Assembly (NCBI RefSeq): GCF_000284415.1 | Contig: NC_017059.1 | Coordinates: 598,095-615,866, forward strand | From: Pararhodospirillum photometricum DSM 122 | Lineage (GTDB): Bacteria; Pseudomonadota; Alphaproteobacteria; Rhodospirillales; Rhodospirillaceae | Direction: 5' to 3' | Length of the DNA: 17,772 bases | Part shown: piece by piece, positions 7,801 through 15,312 of the stretch | Numbering within the stretch: position 1 is the stretch's first letter | How the letters are laid out: each line of letters opens with the position of its first letter | Program-made: the position numbers and the translations under genes | Notes under the pieces: model-generated | What the model saw: the letters and a program-made list of their open reading frames with translations, nothing else | Told to the model about the DNA's origin: nothing | Databases searched by the model: none

Positions 7801-9438
7801 GCTGAAGTTCTGGCGGAAGAAGTGGTGCAAGGCACGGTAGTGCGACGACAGCACCGCCAGCGGCGCATCATCGCCCATGGAGCCCACCGCCTCCTTGGCG
7901 TCGGCAACCATGGGGTGCAAGATCAGCTCCATGTCCTCCAGCGACTGGCCAAAGGAGAGCTGACGCCGGCGCAGGTCCTCGGCCGCCAGGGCGGCGGGCT
8001 CGGACAGGTCCTTGCTGATGCGGGTTTCAAGCTCGGTGATGCGCTTGACCCAGCGACCATAGTCCTGACGCCCGGCCAGCAGGTCCTTAAGGCCGGTGTC
8101 GTCGTAGAAGCAGCCCTCGGCCAGATCGACGGCAATGATCGCCCCAGGCCCCAGGCGACCTTTGCGCAGAATCTCGGATTCCGGCACCCGGACCATGCCG
8201 GCCTCGGAGCCGACGATCAGCAGGTTGTCGCTGGTCAGGGTATAGCGCATGGGGCGCAGGCCGTTGCGGTCCATGCCGGCGACCACCCAGCGGCCATCGG
8301 TGGCGGCGATGGCGGCCGGACCATCCCAGGGCTCCATCACGCAGTTGCAGTAGCCGATCAGGGCCTTGTGGTGATCGGGCATCAAGGCATTTTGGGTCAG
8401 GCTCTCGGGAATGAGCATGGCCTTGACCATGGGCGCCGGCCGCCCGGCCCGGCACATCAGCTCGAACACGTTGTCGAGGGCCGCCGAGTCCGAACCGCCC
8501 GGCTGCACCACCGGCTTCAGGTCTTCAATGCGCTTGCCAAACAGGGCCGAGCCCATGCGGGTCTCGTGCGCCTTCATCCAGTTGACGTTGCCGCTCAGGG
8601 TGTTGATCTCGCCGTTGTGGGCGAGCATGCGAAACGGCTGGGCCAAGCGCCAGGTCGGGAAGGTGTTGGTCGAGTAGCGCTGGTGATAGATGGCGAAGTT
8701 GGAAACGAACAGCTCGTGGAGCAGGTCGGGATAGAAGCTGGTGAGCTGCTCGGCCAGGAACATGCCCTTGTAGATGATCGAGCGGCACGACAGCGAGCAC
8801 AGGTACAGCTCGGGCACGTGCTCGGCCAGGGCGCGGCGCTCGATGCGCCGGCGGATGACAAACAGGTCGCGCTCGAACTGCTCGTCGTCCACGCCCCGCG
8901 GATTGCCGATCATGATCTGCTCGATCTCGGGCCGGGTGGCGTTGGCCTTCTCGCCGATGATGGCGGTGTTCACCGGCACCTGACGCCAGCCATAGATCGT
9001 GTAGCCCTCGGAGAGGATCTCGCTCTCGACGATGGTCCGGCACACTTCCTGGGCGTTCAGGTCGGTTTTGGGCAGGAACACCATGCCAACGCCCAGCGGC
9101 CCGTCCAGGGGCTCGGCGCTGGTGCGACGGATGTGCTCCTTGAAGAAGTCCTGGGGAATCTGGATGTGAATGCCCGCGCCATCGCCGGTCTTGCCGTCGG
9201 CATCCACGGCGCCGCGGTGGAACAGGACCTTAAGGGCCTCGATGCCGGCCTCGACGACGGCGCGCCGGGGCTTGCCATCAATCGCCGCGACCAGACCAAC
9301 GCCGCAGGCGTCGTGCTCAAACGCCGGGTCATAGGCGTGGGCGGCGCTCAGGCGTGCCACATCCTTCTGCCAGCGCGCGACAAAAGCCTCGCCGGACTCA
9401 GGCGCGGGAGAAACGGGGGGGGTCAGGGGCTTGTGCAT
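4867..9438 (-). CDS. gltB: Glutamate synthase (NADPH) large subunit
   Basis: The large (alpha) subunit of GOGAT hydrolyses glutamine in its class II amidotransferase domain, channels ammonia to the FMN site and forms glutamate from 2-oxoglutarate. The 1523-residue product has a 44-residue propeptide, then C45-G-V-G, the nucleophilic cysteine that becomes residue 1 after cleavage. The [3Fe-4S] cysteines are C1146, C1152 and C1157 (CIMVRQCHSNTC). Minus 44, these become 1102, 1108 and 1113, the numbering known for the Azospirillum brasilense enzyme, which supports both start and cleavage site. The central FMN domain (SDSGEGGEDPARY, ISGHNGGTGASPQTSIKHAG) and the C-terminal Gly-rich beta-helix (GSCGQSLGAF, GTIVVRP) are intact. 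The ATG at 9438 follows GGAGG at a good distance. The gene lies 15 bases after gltD and is surely co-transcribed and translated with it. Confidence 0.98.
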   Translation of the reverse strand: MHKPLTPPVSPAPESGEAFVARWQKDVARLSAAHAYDPAFEHDACGVGLVAAIDGKPRRAVVEAGIEALKVLFHRGAVDADGKTGDGAGIHIQIPQDFFKEHIRRTSAEPLDGPLGVGMVFLPKTDLNAQEVCRTIVESEILSEGYTIYGWRQVPVNTAIIGEKANATRPEIEQIMIGNPRGVDDEQFERDLFVIRRRIERRALAEHVPELYLCSLSCRSIIYKGMFLAEQLTSFYPDLLHELFVSNFAIYHQRYSTNTFPTWRLAQPFRMLAHNGEINTLSGNVNWMKAHETRMGSALFGKRIEDLKPVVQPGGSDSAALDNVFELMCRAGRPAPMVKAMLIPESLTQNALMPDHHKALIGYCNCVMEPWDGPAAIAATDGRWVVAGMDRNGLRPMRYTLTSDNLLIVGSEAGMVRVPESEILRKGRLGPGAIIAVDLAEGCFYDDTGLKDLLAGRQDYGRWVKRITELETRISKDLSEPAALAAEDLRRRQLSFGQSLEDMELILHPMVADAKEAVGSMGDDAPLAVLSSHYRALHHFFRQNFSQVTNPPIDPLRETRVMSLKTRLGNLGNILDEAESQCDLLQLESPVLTTAEFEAMRADMGATAAEVDCTFDPKAGPGALRDAIARVQREAEVAVRGGCTHVILTDTALGPDRCAIPMILAAGAVHTHLIHEQLRTFTSLNVRSAEVLDTHYFAVLIGVGATTVNPWLAQESIADRHRRGLFEPGLSLEKAMARYKKAVNEGLLKIMSKMGISVISSYRGGRNFEAIGLSRALVAEFFPGLSSRISGLGLAGIQKKVLEQHAKAFGATDVVLPVGGFYRVRKQGGEAHSFDGELIHLLQKAVGSDSYQTFKAYTAGLRKLPPINLRDLLDIRLATRPTPVEEVESITAIRKRFVTPAMSLGALSPEAHGTLNIAMNRIGAKSDSGEGGEDPARYKPNPNGDNANSAIKQVASGRFGVTAEYLNQCREIEIKVAQGAKPGEGGQLPGFKVTEAIARLRHATPGVTLISPPPHHDIYSIEDLAQLIYDLKQINPRAKVCVKLVSRSGIGTIAAGVAKANADVILISGHNGGTGASPQTSIKHAGLPWEIGLAEVHQVLTLNRLRHRVTLRVDGGIKSGRDVVIAAMLGAEEFGVGTTSLVAMGCIMVRQCHSNTCPVGVCTQDEKLRAKFNGTAEKVVNLFTFMAEEVKEILGQLGVRTLNEIVGRTDLLVQSSRGAAHLDDLDLNPILVQPDTGTGLNICTLEGRNEVPETLDAQMIADARPALEDGEKMQLTYMVRNTQRAIGTKLSHRIVTRYGMNGLEPGHITVRLRGSCGQSLGAFAVQGLKLEVFGDANDYVGKGLSGGTIVVRPAVSSPLRTNENTIIGNTVLYGATSGALFAAGQAGERFAVRNSGATVVIEGCGSNGCEYMTNGVAVILGAVGANFGAGMTGGMAFIYDADGTFPLRVNPDAVIWQRIEVPHYAEMLKDLIKRHVAETQSKYAEHLLVDWERELGRFWQVVPKEMLARLPVPVTLAPAAAAE

Positions 9439-9453
9439 GTCTCGTTTCCTCCT

Positions 9454-10902
9454 TCAGGAGGCCCGGGCCGAGCCGGCGACGCCGGCGGCTTTCGTTTCCA
9501 GATAACGGCGGATGCCCTCGGCGGCGTCCCGGCCATCGCGGATGGCCCAGACCACCAGCGATGCGCCGCGAACAATATCGCCGGCGGCAAAAACACCCTC
9601 GATCGAACTCATCTTGTTGGCATCCACCCCGATGGTGCCGTCGCGGCCCACCGCGAGATCGGGATCACCCAAGGTGGTGGGCATGTTCTCCGGCTCGAAG
9701 CCCAGGGCCTCGATCACCAGATCGGCCTCGACGGTGAAGCCGCTGCCCGGCAGGGGCTTGGGCGTCTGACGCCCGCTGCCATCGGCCATGCCGAGGTACA
9801 TGCGCGAGGCCTGCACACCGCTGACCGTGCCCGTGCCCAGCAAAGCCTCGGGCGCCGACAGCCACTCGAAGGTCACGCCCTCGTCAATGGCATTATCGAC
9901 CTCGCGCTGCGAGCCCGGCATGTTGGCGCGGTCGCGGCGATAGAGGCAGGTCACCGAGGACGCGCCCTGGCGAATGGCGGTCCGCAGGCAGTCCATGGCG
10001 GTGTCGCCGCCGCCGATGACCACGACCTTCTTGCCCTGGGCATTGAGGGTGCCCTCCTCGAAGGCCGGCACCCGGTCGCCCAGGCCCACCTTGTTGGCGG
10101 TAATCAGGTAATCCAGCGCCTTGATCACGCCCTGTAGCGTCTCGGCTCCGGCCAAGCCAAGGGCGCGGGCCTTGTACACCCCGGTGGCGATCAGCACCGC
10201 GTCATGCTTCTGGCGTAGGTCGGCCAAGGTGGCGTCGCGGCCCACCTCAAAGCCGGCCTTCAGGGTCACGCCCGAGGCCGCGAGGTGGTCGATGCGGCGC
10301 TGCACCACGTCTTTTTCCAGCTTGAAGCCGGGAATGCCGTACATCAACAAGCCACCAAAGCGGTCGTGGCGGTCATAAACCGTGACCTGATAGCCCATCT
10401 TGCGCAGTTGCCCGGCCGCGGCCAGCCCACCGGGGCCACCCCCTACGATCCCCACACTCTGGGACAGCTCGCGCACGGGACGAAGGGGCGTCACCCAGCC
10501 GTTTTCCCAGGCGGTGTCGGTGATATAGCGTTCCACCGCACCGATGGTCACCGAGCGATGGCGAGACTGCTCCAGAACGCACAAGCCCTCGCACAGACGA
10601 TCTTGGGGGCAGATGCGCCCGCAGATCTCGGGCATGGAGTTGGTGGACGACGACAGGGCATAGGCCTCTTCCAGACGTCCCGCCGCGGTCAGCATCAGCC
10701 AATCGGGAATGTTGTTGGCCAGGGGGCAATGGAGGTGGCAAAAGGGAATGCCGCATTGTTCGCAGCGCGAGGCCTGATCACCGGCGGCCTCGGTCGAGAA
10801 CCCGGTATAAATCTCGTCGAAGTCCCGTCGCCGGGTCTCGGCATCGCGCTTTGCGGGCGTTTTCTGGTCCAGCCGCGTAAACTGGAGCATGGGGCGGGCC
10901 AT
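9454..10902 (-). CDS. gltD: Glutamate synthase (NADPH) small subunit
   Basis: The beta subunit takes electrons from NADPH through FAD and passes them by iron-sulfur clusters to the large subunit. The 482-residue form starting at the ATG at 10902 has the normal family length. A ribosome-binding site, AAGGAG, lies about 11 bases before it. The open frame extends 71 codons further upstream, but that lead is basic and unlike the family. The N-terminal cluster domain has C47, C50, C55, C59 and C94, C98, C104, C108. The FAD motif is GIVGGGPGG (151-159) and the NADPH motif GGGDTAMD (297-304). The C-terminus has the typical GVFAAGDIVRGASLVVWAI stretch. It is the first gene of a gltD-gltB operon. Expression is likely driven from the intergenic region shared with uppP; I could not identify a convincing promoter or sigma-54 site. 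Confidence 0.97.
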   Translation of the reverse strand: MARPMLQFTRLDQKTPAKRDAETRRRDFDEIYTGFSTEAAGDQASRCEQCGIPFCHLHCPLANNIPDWLMLTAAGRLEEAYALSSSTNSMPEICGRICPQDRLCEGLCVLEQSRHRSVTIGAVERYITDTAWENGWVTPLRPVRELSQSVGIVGGGPGGLAAAGQLRKMGYQVTVYDRHDRFGGLLMYGIPGFKLEKDVVQRRIDHLAASGVTLKAGFEVGRDATLADLRQKHDAVLIATGVYKARALGLAGAETLQGVIKALDYLITANKVGLGDRVPAFEEGTLNAQGKKVVVIGGGDTAMDCLRTAIRQGASSVTCLYRRDRANMPGSQREVDNAIDEGVTFEWLSAPEALLGTGTVSGVQASRMYLGMADGSGRQTPKPLPGSGFTVEADLVIEALGFEPENMPTTLGDPDLAVGRDGTIGVDANKMSSIEGVFAAGDIVRGASLVVWAIRDGRDAAEGIRRYLETKAAGVAGSARAS

Positions 10903-11294
10903 CGGACGAGTCTCCTTCGTGTCGGGCCTTGGTCGAATCGGGACCCGGGTCGGTTCAGAGCCGGGGTCGCGTCGAGGCGTCTTGATCGTGTCCAGACTTG
11001 TCCTGTCGAGGCGTGAGAGCGCCGGGAGACGACAAGCCAAAGCCCAGGTTCCGCGCAAACCGGGCAAGCGTGCCTTTGTAAGCCCGTTTCCCTTGCGCAC
11101 CAAGCGAATTCGCACACATAGTTATCGGAGATGAACTAAATTTTTGACATACCTCGGTTTACGCACCTTCATTCCATTCCAAACTAGGCAGAATCAAGGC
11201 TAAGGGTCACCAATCCTGACCTATCAAGCCCCTGGGCAGGACGAAAGGCCCAATGGTATAACGTCGCCGCTTCCCTGACCTGCGAGTCTGACCC
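10903..11294. other. Divergent intergenic region between gltD and uppP
   Basis: This 392-base stretch holds no credible gene. It must carry promoters for gltDB (minus) and uppP (plus). The part around 11115-11180 is clearly more AT-rich than its surroundings. It contains a perfect palindrome GCGAATTCGC near 11105-11114, which could be an operator. On the plus strand TTGACA at 11144-11149 is a perfect -35 box, but the sequence 17 bases on (CTTCAT) is a poor -10. No sigma-54 type GG-N10-GC promoter with correct spacing was found. Confidence 0.6.
11144..11172 (+). promoter_or_regulatory. Weak candidate promoter for uppP
   Basis: A perfect -35 box TTGACA (11144-11149) is followed at 17 bases by CTTCAT, which matches the -10 consensus poorly. 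It would leave a leader of about 115 bases before the uppP start. The AT-rich setting in a GC-rich genome supports some regulatory role, but the assignment is weak. Confidence 0.25.
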
Positions 11295-12116
11295 GTGACT
11301 CTCCTTCTTTTTGTGATCGCCACCCTCTTGCAGGGCTTGAGCGAGTTTCTGCCCGTGAGTGCCTCTTCCCACGTCCTGGGTCTGGCCGCGGTCGGATGGG
11401 CCCCCACCCTGGGCCCCCAAGGTGCGTTCGGCGTGGCGCTGGGCGGCCTCCTCGCTCTTGGGCTGTTCTTTCACGCCGATCTCACGATGATGGTCCGCGG
11501 CACGGCACGGCGCCTGATCAAAGGCAAGCGCAACCCAGGCGCCACGTTGGCGGGACAACTGGCCCTAGCGTCCCTGCCCGTCGCCCTGGTGGGGGCCTTG
11601 GTCGAACGTTATGCCCTGCTCGACGGGGTCATCTCCTTGGCCTTGGTCGGCTGGACTACCCTGATCGTCGGGGTCTTGCTCTGGGTCGCCGACTGGATGA
11701 ACATGACCGTCAAGCGCGTCGAGCACCTGAACGGCCTGGATCTCCTGCTGGTCGGCGTCTTCCAGGCCCTGGCCCTGGTGCCGGGCGTGGGACGGGCGGC
11801 CGCCGTGATGACCGCAGCGCGCTTTGTCGGTTGCGAGCGCCGGGCTGCCTTTCGGCTGGCCTCCCTCCTCGCCCTGCCCGTACTTGTCGGCGTGGCTGGC
11901 CTGGAGGGCACCCGAGTGGTCAGCGCTGGCCTGTCGCTATGGAGTCCGGTGGTCGGGATCGCCGGCGCCCTCGGCGTGGGGAGCGGGCTGATCTGTCTCG
12001 GTGCCCTGTGGGCGTGGCTGCGCCGGCGAACCTTCGCCCCCTTTGCCCATTATCGGGTCGGGCTGGGGACGGTGTTGCTGCTGCTCGCTTACATCGCGCC
12101 GCTCTGGCCTTGGTAG
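11295..12116 (+). CDS. uppP: Undecaprenyl-diphosphatase (UppP/BacA family)
   Basis: This integral membrane phosphatase recycles undecaprenyl diphosphate to the monophosphate carrier lipid for peptidoglycan and other envelope polymers. The 273-residue, strongly hydrophobic product has the family length. The first motif is Q13-G-L-S-E17-F-L-P-V-S-A-S-S-H26, which keeps the key glutamate and histidine. The second motif is P163-G-V-G-R167-A-A-A, where the catalytic arginine is kept but the usual serines (PGxSRSGAT) are replaced by Gly and Ala. Several membrane helices are evident. The GTG at 11295 directly precedes the first helix; its ribosome-binding site is weak. The gene is divergent from gltDB and ends at a palindromic terminator. 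The divergent second motif leaves some doubt about activity, and another uppP may exist elsewhere in the genome. Confidence 0.88.
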   Translation: MTLLLFVIATLLQGLSEFLPVSASSHVLGLAAVGWAPTLGPQGAFGVALGGLLALGLFFHADLTMMVRGTARRLIKGKRNPGATLAGQLALASLPVALVGALVERYALLDGVISLALVGWTTLIVGVLLWVADWMNMTVKRVEHLNGLDLLLVGVFQALALVPGVGRAAAVMTAARFVGCERRAAFRLASLLALPVLVGVAGLEGTRVVSAGLSLWSPVVGIAGALGVGSGLICLGALWAWLRRRTFAPFAHYRVGLGTVLLLLAYIAPLWPW

Positions 12117-12125
12117 AAAGGAAGG

Positions 12126-12148
12126 CTGGGGAAGCGCGGCCTCCCCAG
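12126..12148 (+). terminator. Dispersed palindrome copy C, after uppP
   Basis: CTGGGGAAGC / GCCTCCCCAG with a 3-nt loop and one internal mismatch, 10 bases after the uppP stop. It has the usual flanks GGAAGG on the left and ACCCCTCCATTCC on the right, then a five-T run near 12157-12162. It lies between uppP and the convergent carboxypeptidase gene, so it may serve both. Confidence 0.75.
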
Positions 12149-12169
12149 ACCCCTCCATTCCTGGCGTTT

Positions 12170-13636
12170 TTAATGCCGGGCCCGCCACAGGTCGGCGAGG
12201 TCGCGCTCCAGGGCCCGTGCCCGGCCCAACCAAGCGCGAGCGGCGCGAACATCGGCCGCCGAGTCGTGGCGGTTGAGCCGGTCAAAGGCCTCGCGTTTGT
12301 CGAAATCCGAAACAAAAATCGCAAAGGTCAGCAACCGGCCAGAGCCGGCGACCAGGAAGCCGGCCAGCCCCCGTCCATAATACACCGTGCCGGTTTTGGC
12401 CCAGACCGGTACCTGTCCGGTGGTCCCCACCGATCCGGGCGCAGGGCCCTCGTCGTCGTCGCTGTTGTGCCACGGGCGACGCGGCAGCAGCGCGGCGTAA
12501 TCAAGGCCGTGGAAGGCGTGGCGCTGGGCGTAGTCCAAGATGGTGGCAATCTGCCGCGGTGTCGCCCGGCTTTCCGGGCTGAGGCCAGAGTGATTAGCAA
12601 GACGGAAGCTCGACCAGTCAACGCCGGCCAGCGACCCGGCGAACAAGCGGTTGACCACGGCAGCACTCTCGGCCAGCGGCAGGACCTGCCCCGTCAGGCG
12701 CCGGGTGGTGGCCAGACCAATCATCTCGGCCACCAGATTGTTGGACGTCTTAAGCACCTTGGCCACGACGTCGTAGAGCGGTGCGCTTTCGATGACGGCC
12801 AGAATGCGGGCCTGCGGCGGGGCGGCAGCGGGCCGGGGCGAGCCCAGGGCAATCCCCCGGCGCTGGATCATGACCCGGGCGGCGTTGGCGGTATAGGCCC
12901 CCGGATGCTTGACCGGCAACCACAAGGAGCCCGTCCCCTTCCACGACGAGGGCAACACCCAGGCTTCCCCGGCCCCGGCGAGGGAGGCCGGCACCACGCC
13001 TTGCACCCCCTCGAAGTGGGGACGCAGCCCCGGAGGCGGCGCATCGGGATCGCCGGGCCGGGCCACGCGCACGCGCTGCCCCTCGCCCACCGGGGTGCCC
13101 CCGGCCTCGATGAACCGGGGCCCGGCCTTCGGATCCCAACTGAGCAAGGCACGGTTGAAATCCAAAGACAAGGCGCCATAACCGGGATTATAGGCCAGAT
13201 CGTCGGGCTGGGTGGCTTCAATGACCGGGCCAGTCGCCACCAAGGTGTCATCGTAATAAAAATTGCCCTGCACCGCCCGAATCCCGGCCCCCTCCAGCCC
13301 CCGCACGAGACGCGCCAGGGTCGGGCCATCCAAGGTCGGGTCGCCGTCCCCCACCAAATAAAGATCGCCCTTCAACACCCCGTCCACCACCGGGGCGGCA
13401 CTGACAAAGCGGGTTTGCCAGCGGAAGGTGGGCCCCAGCATTTCGAGGGCCGCCACCGTGGTCGGCACCTTGGACACCGAGGCCGGCAAGAAGGGCTGAT
13501 CCGGCATATGGGTTTCGATCCAGGCATTGGCCTGGGGATCGAACACGGCGAACCCCACCTGATCGGGGCGAAAGCCGTAGCGGGCAATCAGCGCATCGGC
13601 ATCCAGGGGGCCCTGCTGGGCATGGGCGCGGGGCAC
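12170..13636 (-). CDS. dacB: D-alanyl-D-alanine carboxypeptidase/endopeptidase, PBP4 type (main part)
   Basis: This class C low-molecular-weight penicillin-binding protein trims or cuts cross-links in periplasmic peptidoglycan. All three active-site motifs are present, numbered from the GTG at 13636: S53-V-S-K56 (SxxK), S298-N-N300 (SxN) and K414-T-G416 (KTG). The long insert between the first two motifs is typical of PBP4. The GTG start is doubtful. The product would begin VPRAHA-QQG, which looks like the very end of a signal or linker segment. The same frame stays open upstream to 13897, encoding an Ala/Gly-rich stretch (LAKGAALAAAGG), but has no ATG, GTG or TTG there. The neighbouring reading frame (13639-13992) has a proper start and signal peptide. 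The two frames meet at a seven-A run (13704-13710), so they are probably one gene with a one-base frameshift. Confidence 0.9.
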   Translation of the reverse strand: MPRAHAQQGPLDADALIARYGFRPDQVGFAVFDPQANAWIETHMPDQPFLPASVSKVPTTVAALEMLGPTFRWQTRFVSAAPVVDGVLKGDLYLVGDGDPTLDGPTLARLVRGLEGAGIRAVQGNFYYDDTLVATGPVIEATQPDDLAYNPGYGALSLDFNRALLSWDPKAGPRFIEAGGTPVGEGQRVRVARPGDPDAPPPGLRPHFEGVQGVVPASLAGAGEAWVLPSSWKGTGSLWLPVKHPGAYTANAARVMIQRRGIALGSPRPAAAPPQARILAVIESAPLYDVVAKVLKTSNNLVAEMIGLATTRRLTGQVLPLAESAAVVNRLFAGSLAGVDWSSFRLANHSGLSPESRATPRQIATILDYAQRHAFHGLDYAALLPRRPWHNSDDDEGPAPGSVGTTGQVPVWAKTGTVYYGRGLAGFLVAGSGRLLTFAIFVSDFDKREAFDRLNRHDSAADVRAARAWLGRARALERDLADLWRARH

Positions 13637-13638
13637 GG

Positions 13639-13992
13639 TCAGACCATCGGCGGCGACCGCTGCGGCGCCGCCCGCCGCCGCCAGGGCGGCTCCCTTGGCG
13701 AGGTTTTTTTGACGCTCCCTTTCTTCCCTTTGTTCCTTGGGATGTTCTTGGGCGTGGCCCGAGCGGCGTCCTTCCCCTTGCCCGGCGCGGCGGGGGCGGC
13801 TTTGGTCGGGGCGGGCCGGGTCGGCTTGACCTCGGCCTTGCCCGGCTTCTTGGTCTGGACGGCGACCGGCTTGGACCCGGGCTTGCCTTGAGTTTCAGCC
13901 CAGACCGGCCCGCAAGAGAGCGCGAGCCCCAGCACCCCCCCCAGAATCAGGCGTCCCACGCGCCCGCCCCAGGGCTTCCCATCCCACCGCAT
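13639..13992 (-). pseudogene. Signal peptide and Lys/Pro/Ala-rich leader, probably the N-terminus of the dacB product
   Basis: From the ATG at 13992, preceded by GAGG at good spacing, the frame encodes a clear export signal: a basic start, then LILGGVLGLALS, and a likely cleavage after PVWA. A low-complexity linker rich in Lys, Pro and Ala follows, and the frame stops at 13639, two bases before the GTG of the carboxypeptidase frame. After the codons for GSVKK at the seven-A run (13710-13704) the sequence becomes an Arg/Pro-rich tail that looks like out-of-frame reading. In the carboxypeptidase frame the same bases give NLAKGAALAAAGG and run into the enzyme. One added A would fuse the two into a protein of about 607 residues. 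If no frameshift exists, this is a small secreted basic protein translationally coupled to dacB. Confidence 0.6.
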
Positions 13993-14088
13993 TGCGCTTG
14001 CCTCGTTGTTGGCGTGAAGGGGGAGGAGTCTGGCACGGACCGGCCCGGCGGAAAAGGGGCGCCGTGACATGCCCCAGGAAAGGAGGGC

Positions 14089-14111
14089 CTGGGGAGACCC
14101 CGCCTCTTCAG
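14089..14111 (-). repeat. Dispersed palindrome copy D, not at a gene end
   Basis: CTGGGGAGAC / GCCTCTTCAG with a 3-nt loop; one mismatch and two G-T pairs. Flanks show it is in minus orientation (GAAGG stem GCCCTCC). Unlike the other copies it does not follow a recognisable gene on that strand; it sits upstream of the dacB leader. On the plus strand it is followed by CCTTCTCTTTTTC, so it could stop plus-strand read-through. Confidence 0.6.
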
Positions 14112-14263
14112 CCTTCTCTTTTTCTTGCCTTCGCCCAGCAAGAGTCTCTCGCGTCGCCAAGGCGGTGAAACTTTTATGACCTACCCGGCAGGTCGTGGCG
14201 TCAGGAAGCGCGGCAGTCTATATCAGGTTCCCCTAATCGTGGACCCGGGAAGGGGGAGCTCTC

Positions 14264-15307
14264 TTGCGAATCACCATCGTGACCGACGCCTGGCACCCTC
14301 AACCCAATGGGGTGGTGCGCGTCAATGATACCTTGCGCCAAACCTTGGAACGGCGGGGCCATGAGGTCCAGATCGTCGAACCCTCGCTGTTTCGCACGGT
14401 GCCCTGCCCCACCTACCCCGATATTCCCCTAGCCGTGCTGCCCGGGCGGAAGGTGGCGGCCATGATTACCGAGTTTCACCCCGACGCCATCCACATCGCG
14501 ACCGAAGGCCCCCTGGGCCTGGCGGCGCGTGGCCTGTGCCGGCGGCGGGGATGGCCGTTCACCACGGCCTACCACACCAAATTTCCCGAATACATCGCCC
14601 AGCGCACGCGTCTACCGCTCAAGCACCTCTACGCCCTCATGCGCTGGTTCCATGGCCCCTCGGCGGCGGTGCTGTGCCCGTCCCCCTCGGTGCAGCGCGA
14701 CCTCGCAGCCCGGGGCTTCACCAACGCCCGCGCCTGGAGCCATGGCGTGGACACCGAGCTGTTCCACCCCCAGCCCAAGGACTTCCTCGACCTGCCCCGG
14801 CCGATTTACCTGTATGTGGGACGCATCACGGTCGAGAAGAACCTGCCAGCCTTCCTGGATCTCGACCTGTCCGGCAGCAAGGTGGTGGTGGGCACCGGCC
14901 CCCAGCGCGAAGCCCTGGAAAAGCGCTATCCCCAGGTCCATTTCCGCACCGCCTTCGGCGACCGGGAATTGTCGCGCTATTTCGCCAGTGGCGACGTGTT
15001 TGTCTTCCCCAGCACCACCGATACCTTTGGGCTGGTGATGCTCGAAGCCATGGCCTCGGGGGTGCCGGTGGCGGCGTTCCCGGTAACGGGGCCGCGCGAT
15101 GTCATCGGCACCTCGCGCGCCGGCATCATGGATACCGACTTGCGAGCCGCCGCCTTGGCCGCGATAAAGATTGATCCAGCCCAGGCCCGCGCCCACGCCC
15201 TGACCTTTTCCTGGGACCGGGTGGCAGACGAGTTCCTGGGCTTTCTGGCCCCCCTGCCCGGCCACGCCCGCGCGCCCGAGGAGGATCAGGCCGCCTTGGA
15301 GATCTAG
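14264..15307 (+). CDS. GT4-family glycosyltransferase (MgtA-like)
   Basis: This is a retaining GT-B glycosyltransferase of the group 1/GT4 family. The N-terminal domain opens with RITIVTDAWHPQPNGV, the glycine-rich acceptor-side loop. The donor site has GRITVEKNL (R187, K192) and FPSTTDTFGLVMLEAMASG, with D253 and E261 in the EX7E position. The TDTFG form, with Asp in place of the first Glu, is common in the MgtA/alpha-mannosyltransferase-like subgroup that makes glycolipids or adds mannose. Donor and acceptor here are unknown. No signal peptide or membrane helix is seen, so it probably acts at the inner face of the membrane. The start is TTG at 14264, chosen because AGGGGGAG lies 8 bases before it and homologues begin M-R-I-x-x-V-T-D. 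It is followed after 5 bases by the DUF721 gene, likely as one operon. A possible -10 box, TATATC, lies near 14219. Confidence 0.9.
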   Translation: MRITIVTDAWHPQPNGVVRVNDTLRQTLERRGHEVQIVEPSLFRTVPCPTYPDIPLAVLPGRKVAAMITEFHPDAIHIATEGPLGLAARGLCRRRGWPFTTAYHTKFPEYIAQRTRLPLKHLYALMRWFHGPSAAVLCPSPSVQRDLAARGFTNARAWSHGVDTELFHPQPKDFLDLPRPIYLYVGRITVEKNLPAFLDLDLSGSKVVVGTGPQREALEKRYPQVHFRTAFGDRELSRYFASGDVFVFPSTTDTFGLVMLEAMASGVPVAAFPVTGPRDVIGTSRAGIMDTDLRAAALAAIKIDPAQARAHALTFSWDRVADEFLGFLAPLPGHARAPEEDQAALEI

Positions 15308-15312
15308 ATCCC

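Noticed and set aside
6910..10137. 1075-codon plus-strand open frame across gltB and gltD, and a 620-codon one at 4858-6720
   Set aside because: Both are antisense to clearly intact gltB/gltD; the translations are His/Gly/Ala/Gln-rich low complexity, as expected for the opposite strand of a GC-rich gene.
11040..11085. Sigma-54-like promoter for gltDB (minus strand, AGGCAC...TTGC)
   Set aside because: The GG and GC elements are only two bases apart where five are needed; no second match with correct spacing was found.
11396..13891. 831-codon plus-strand open frame
   Set aside because: It crosses uppP out of frame and dacB in antisense; Arg/Pro/Gly-rich with no domain.
14175..14328. Short plus-strand frame from ATG 14175
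   Set aside because: It overlaps the glycosyltransferase start in another frame, has a basic random composition and no recognisable family.
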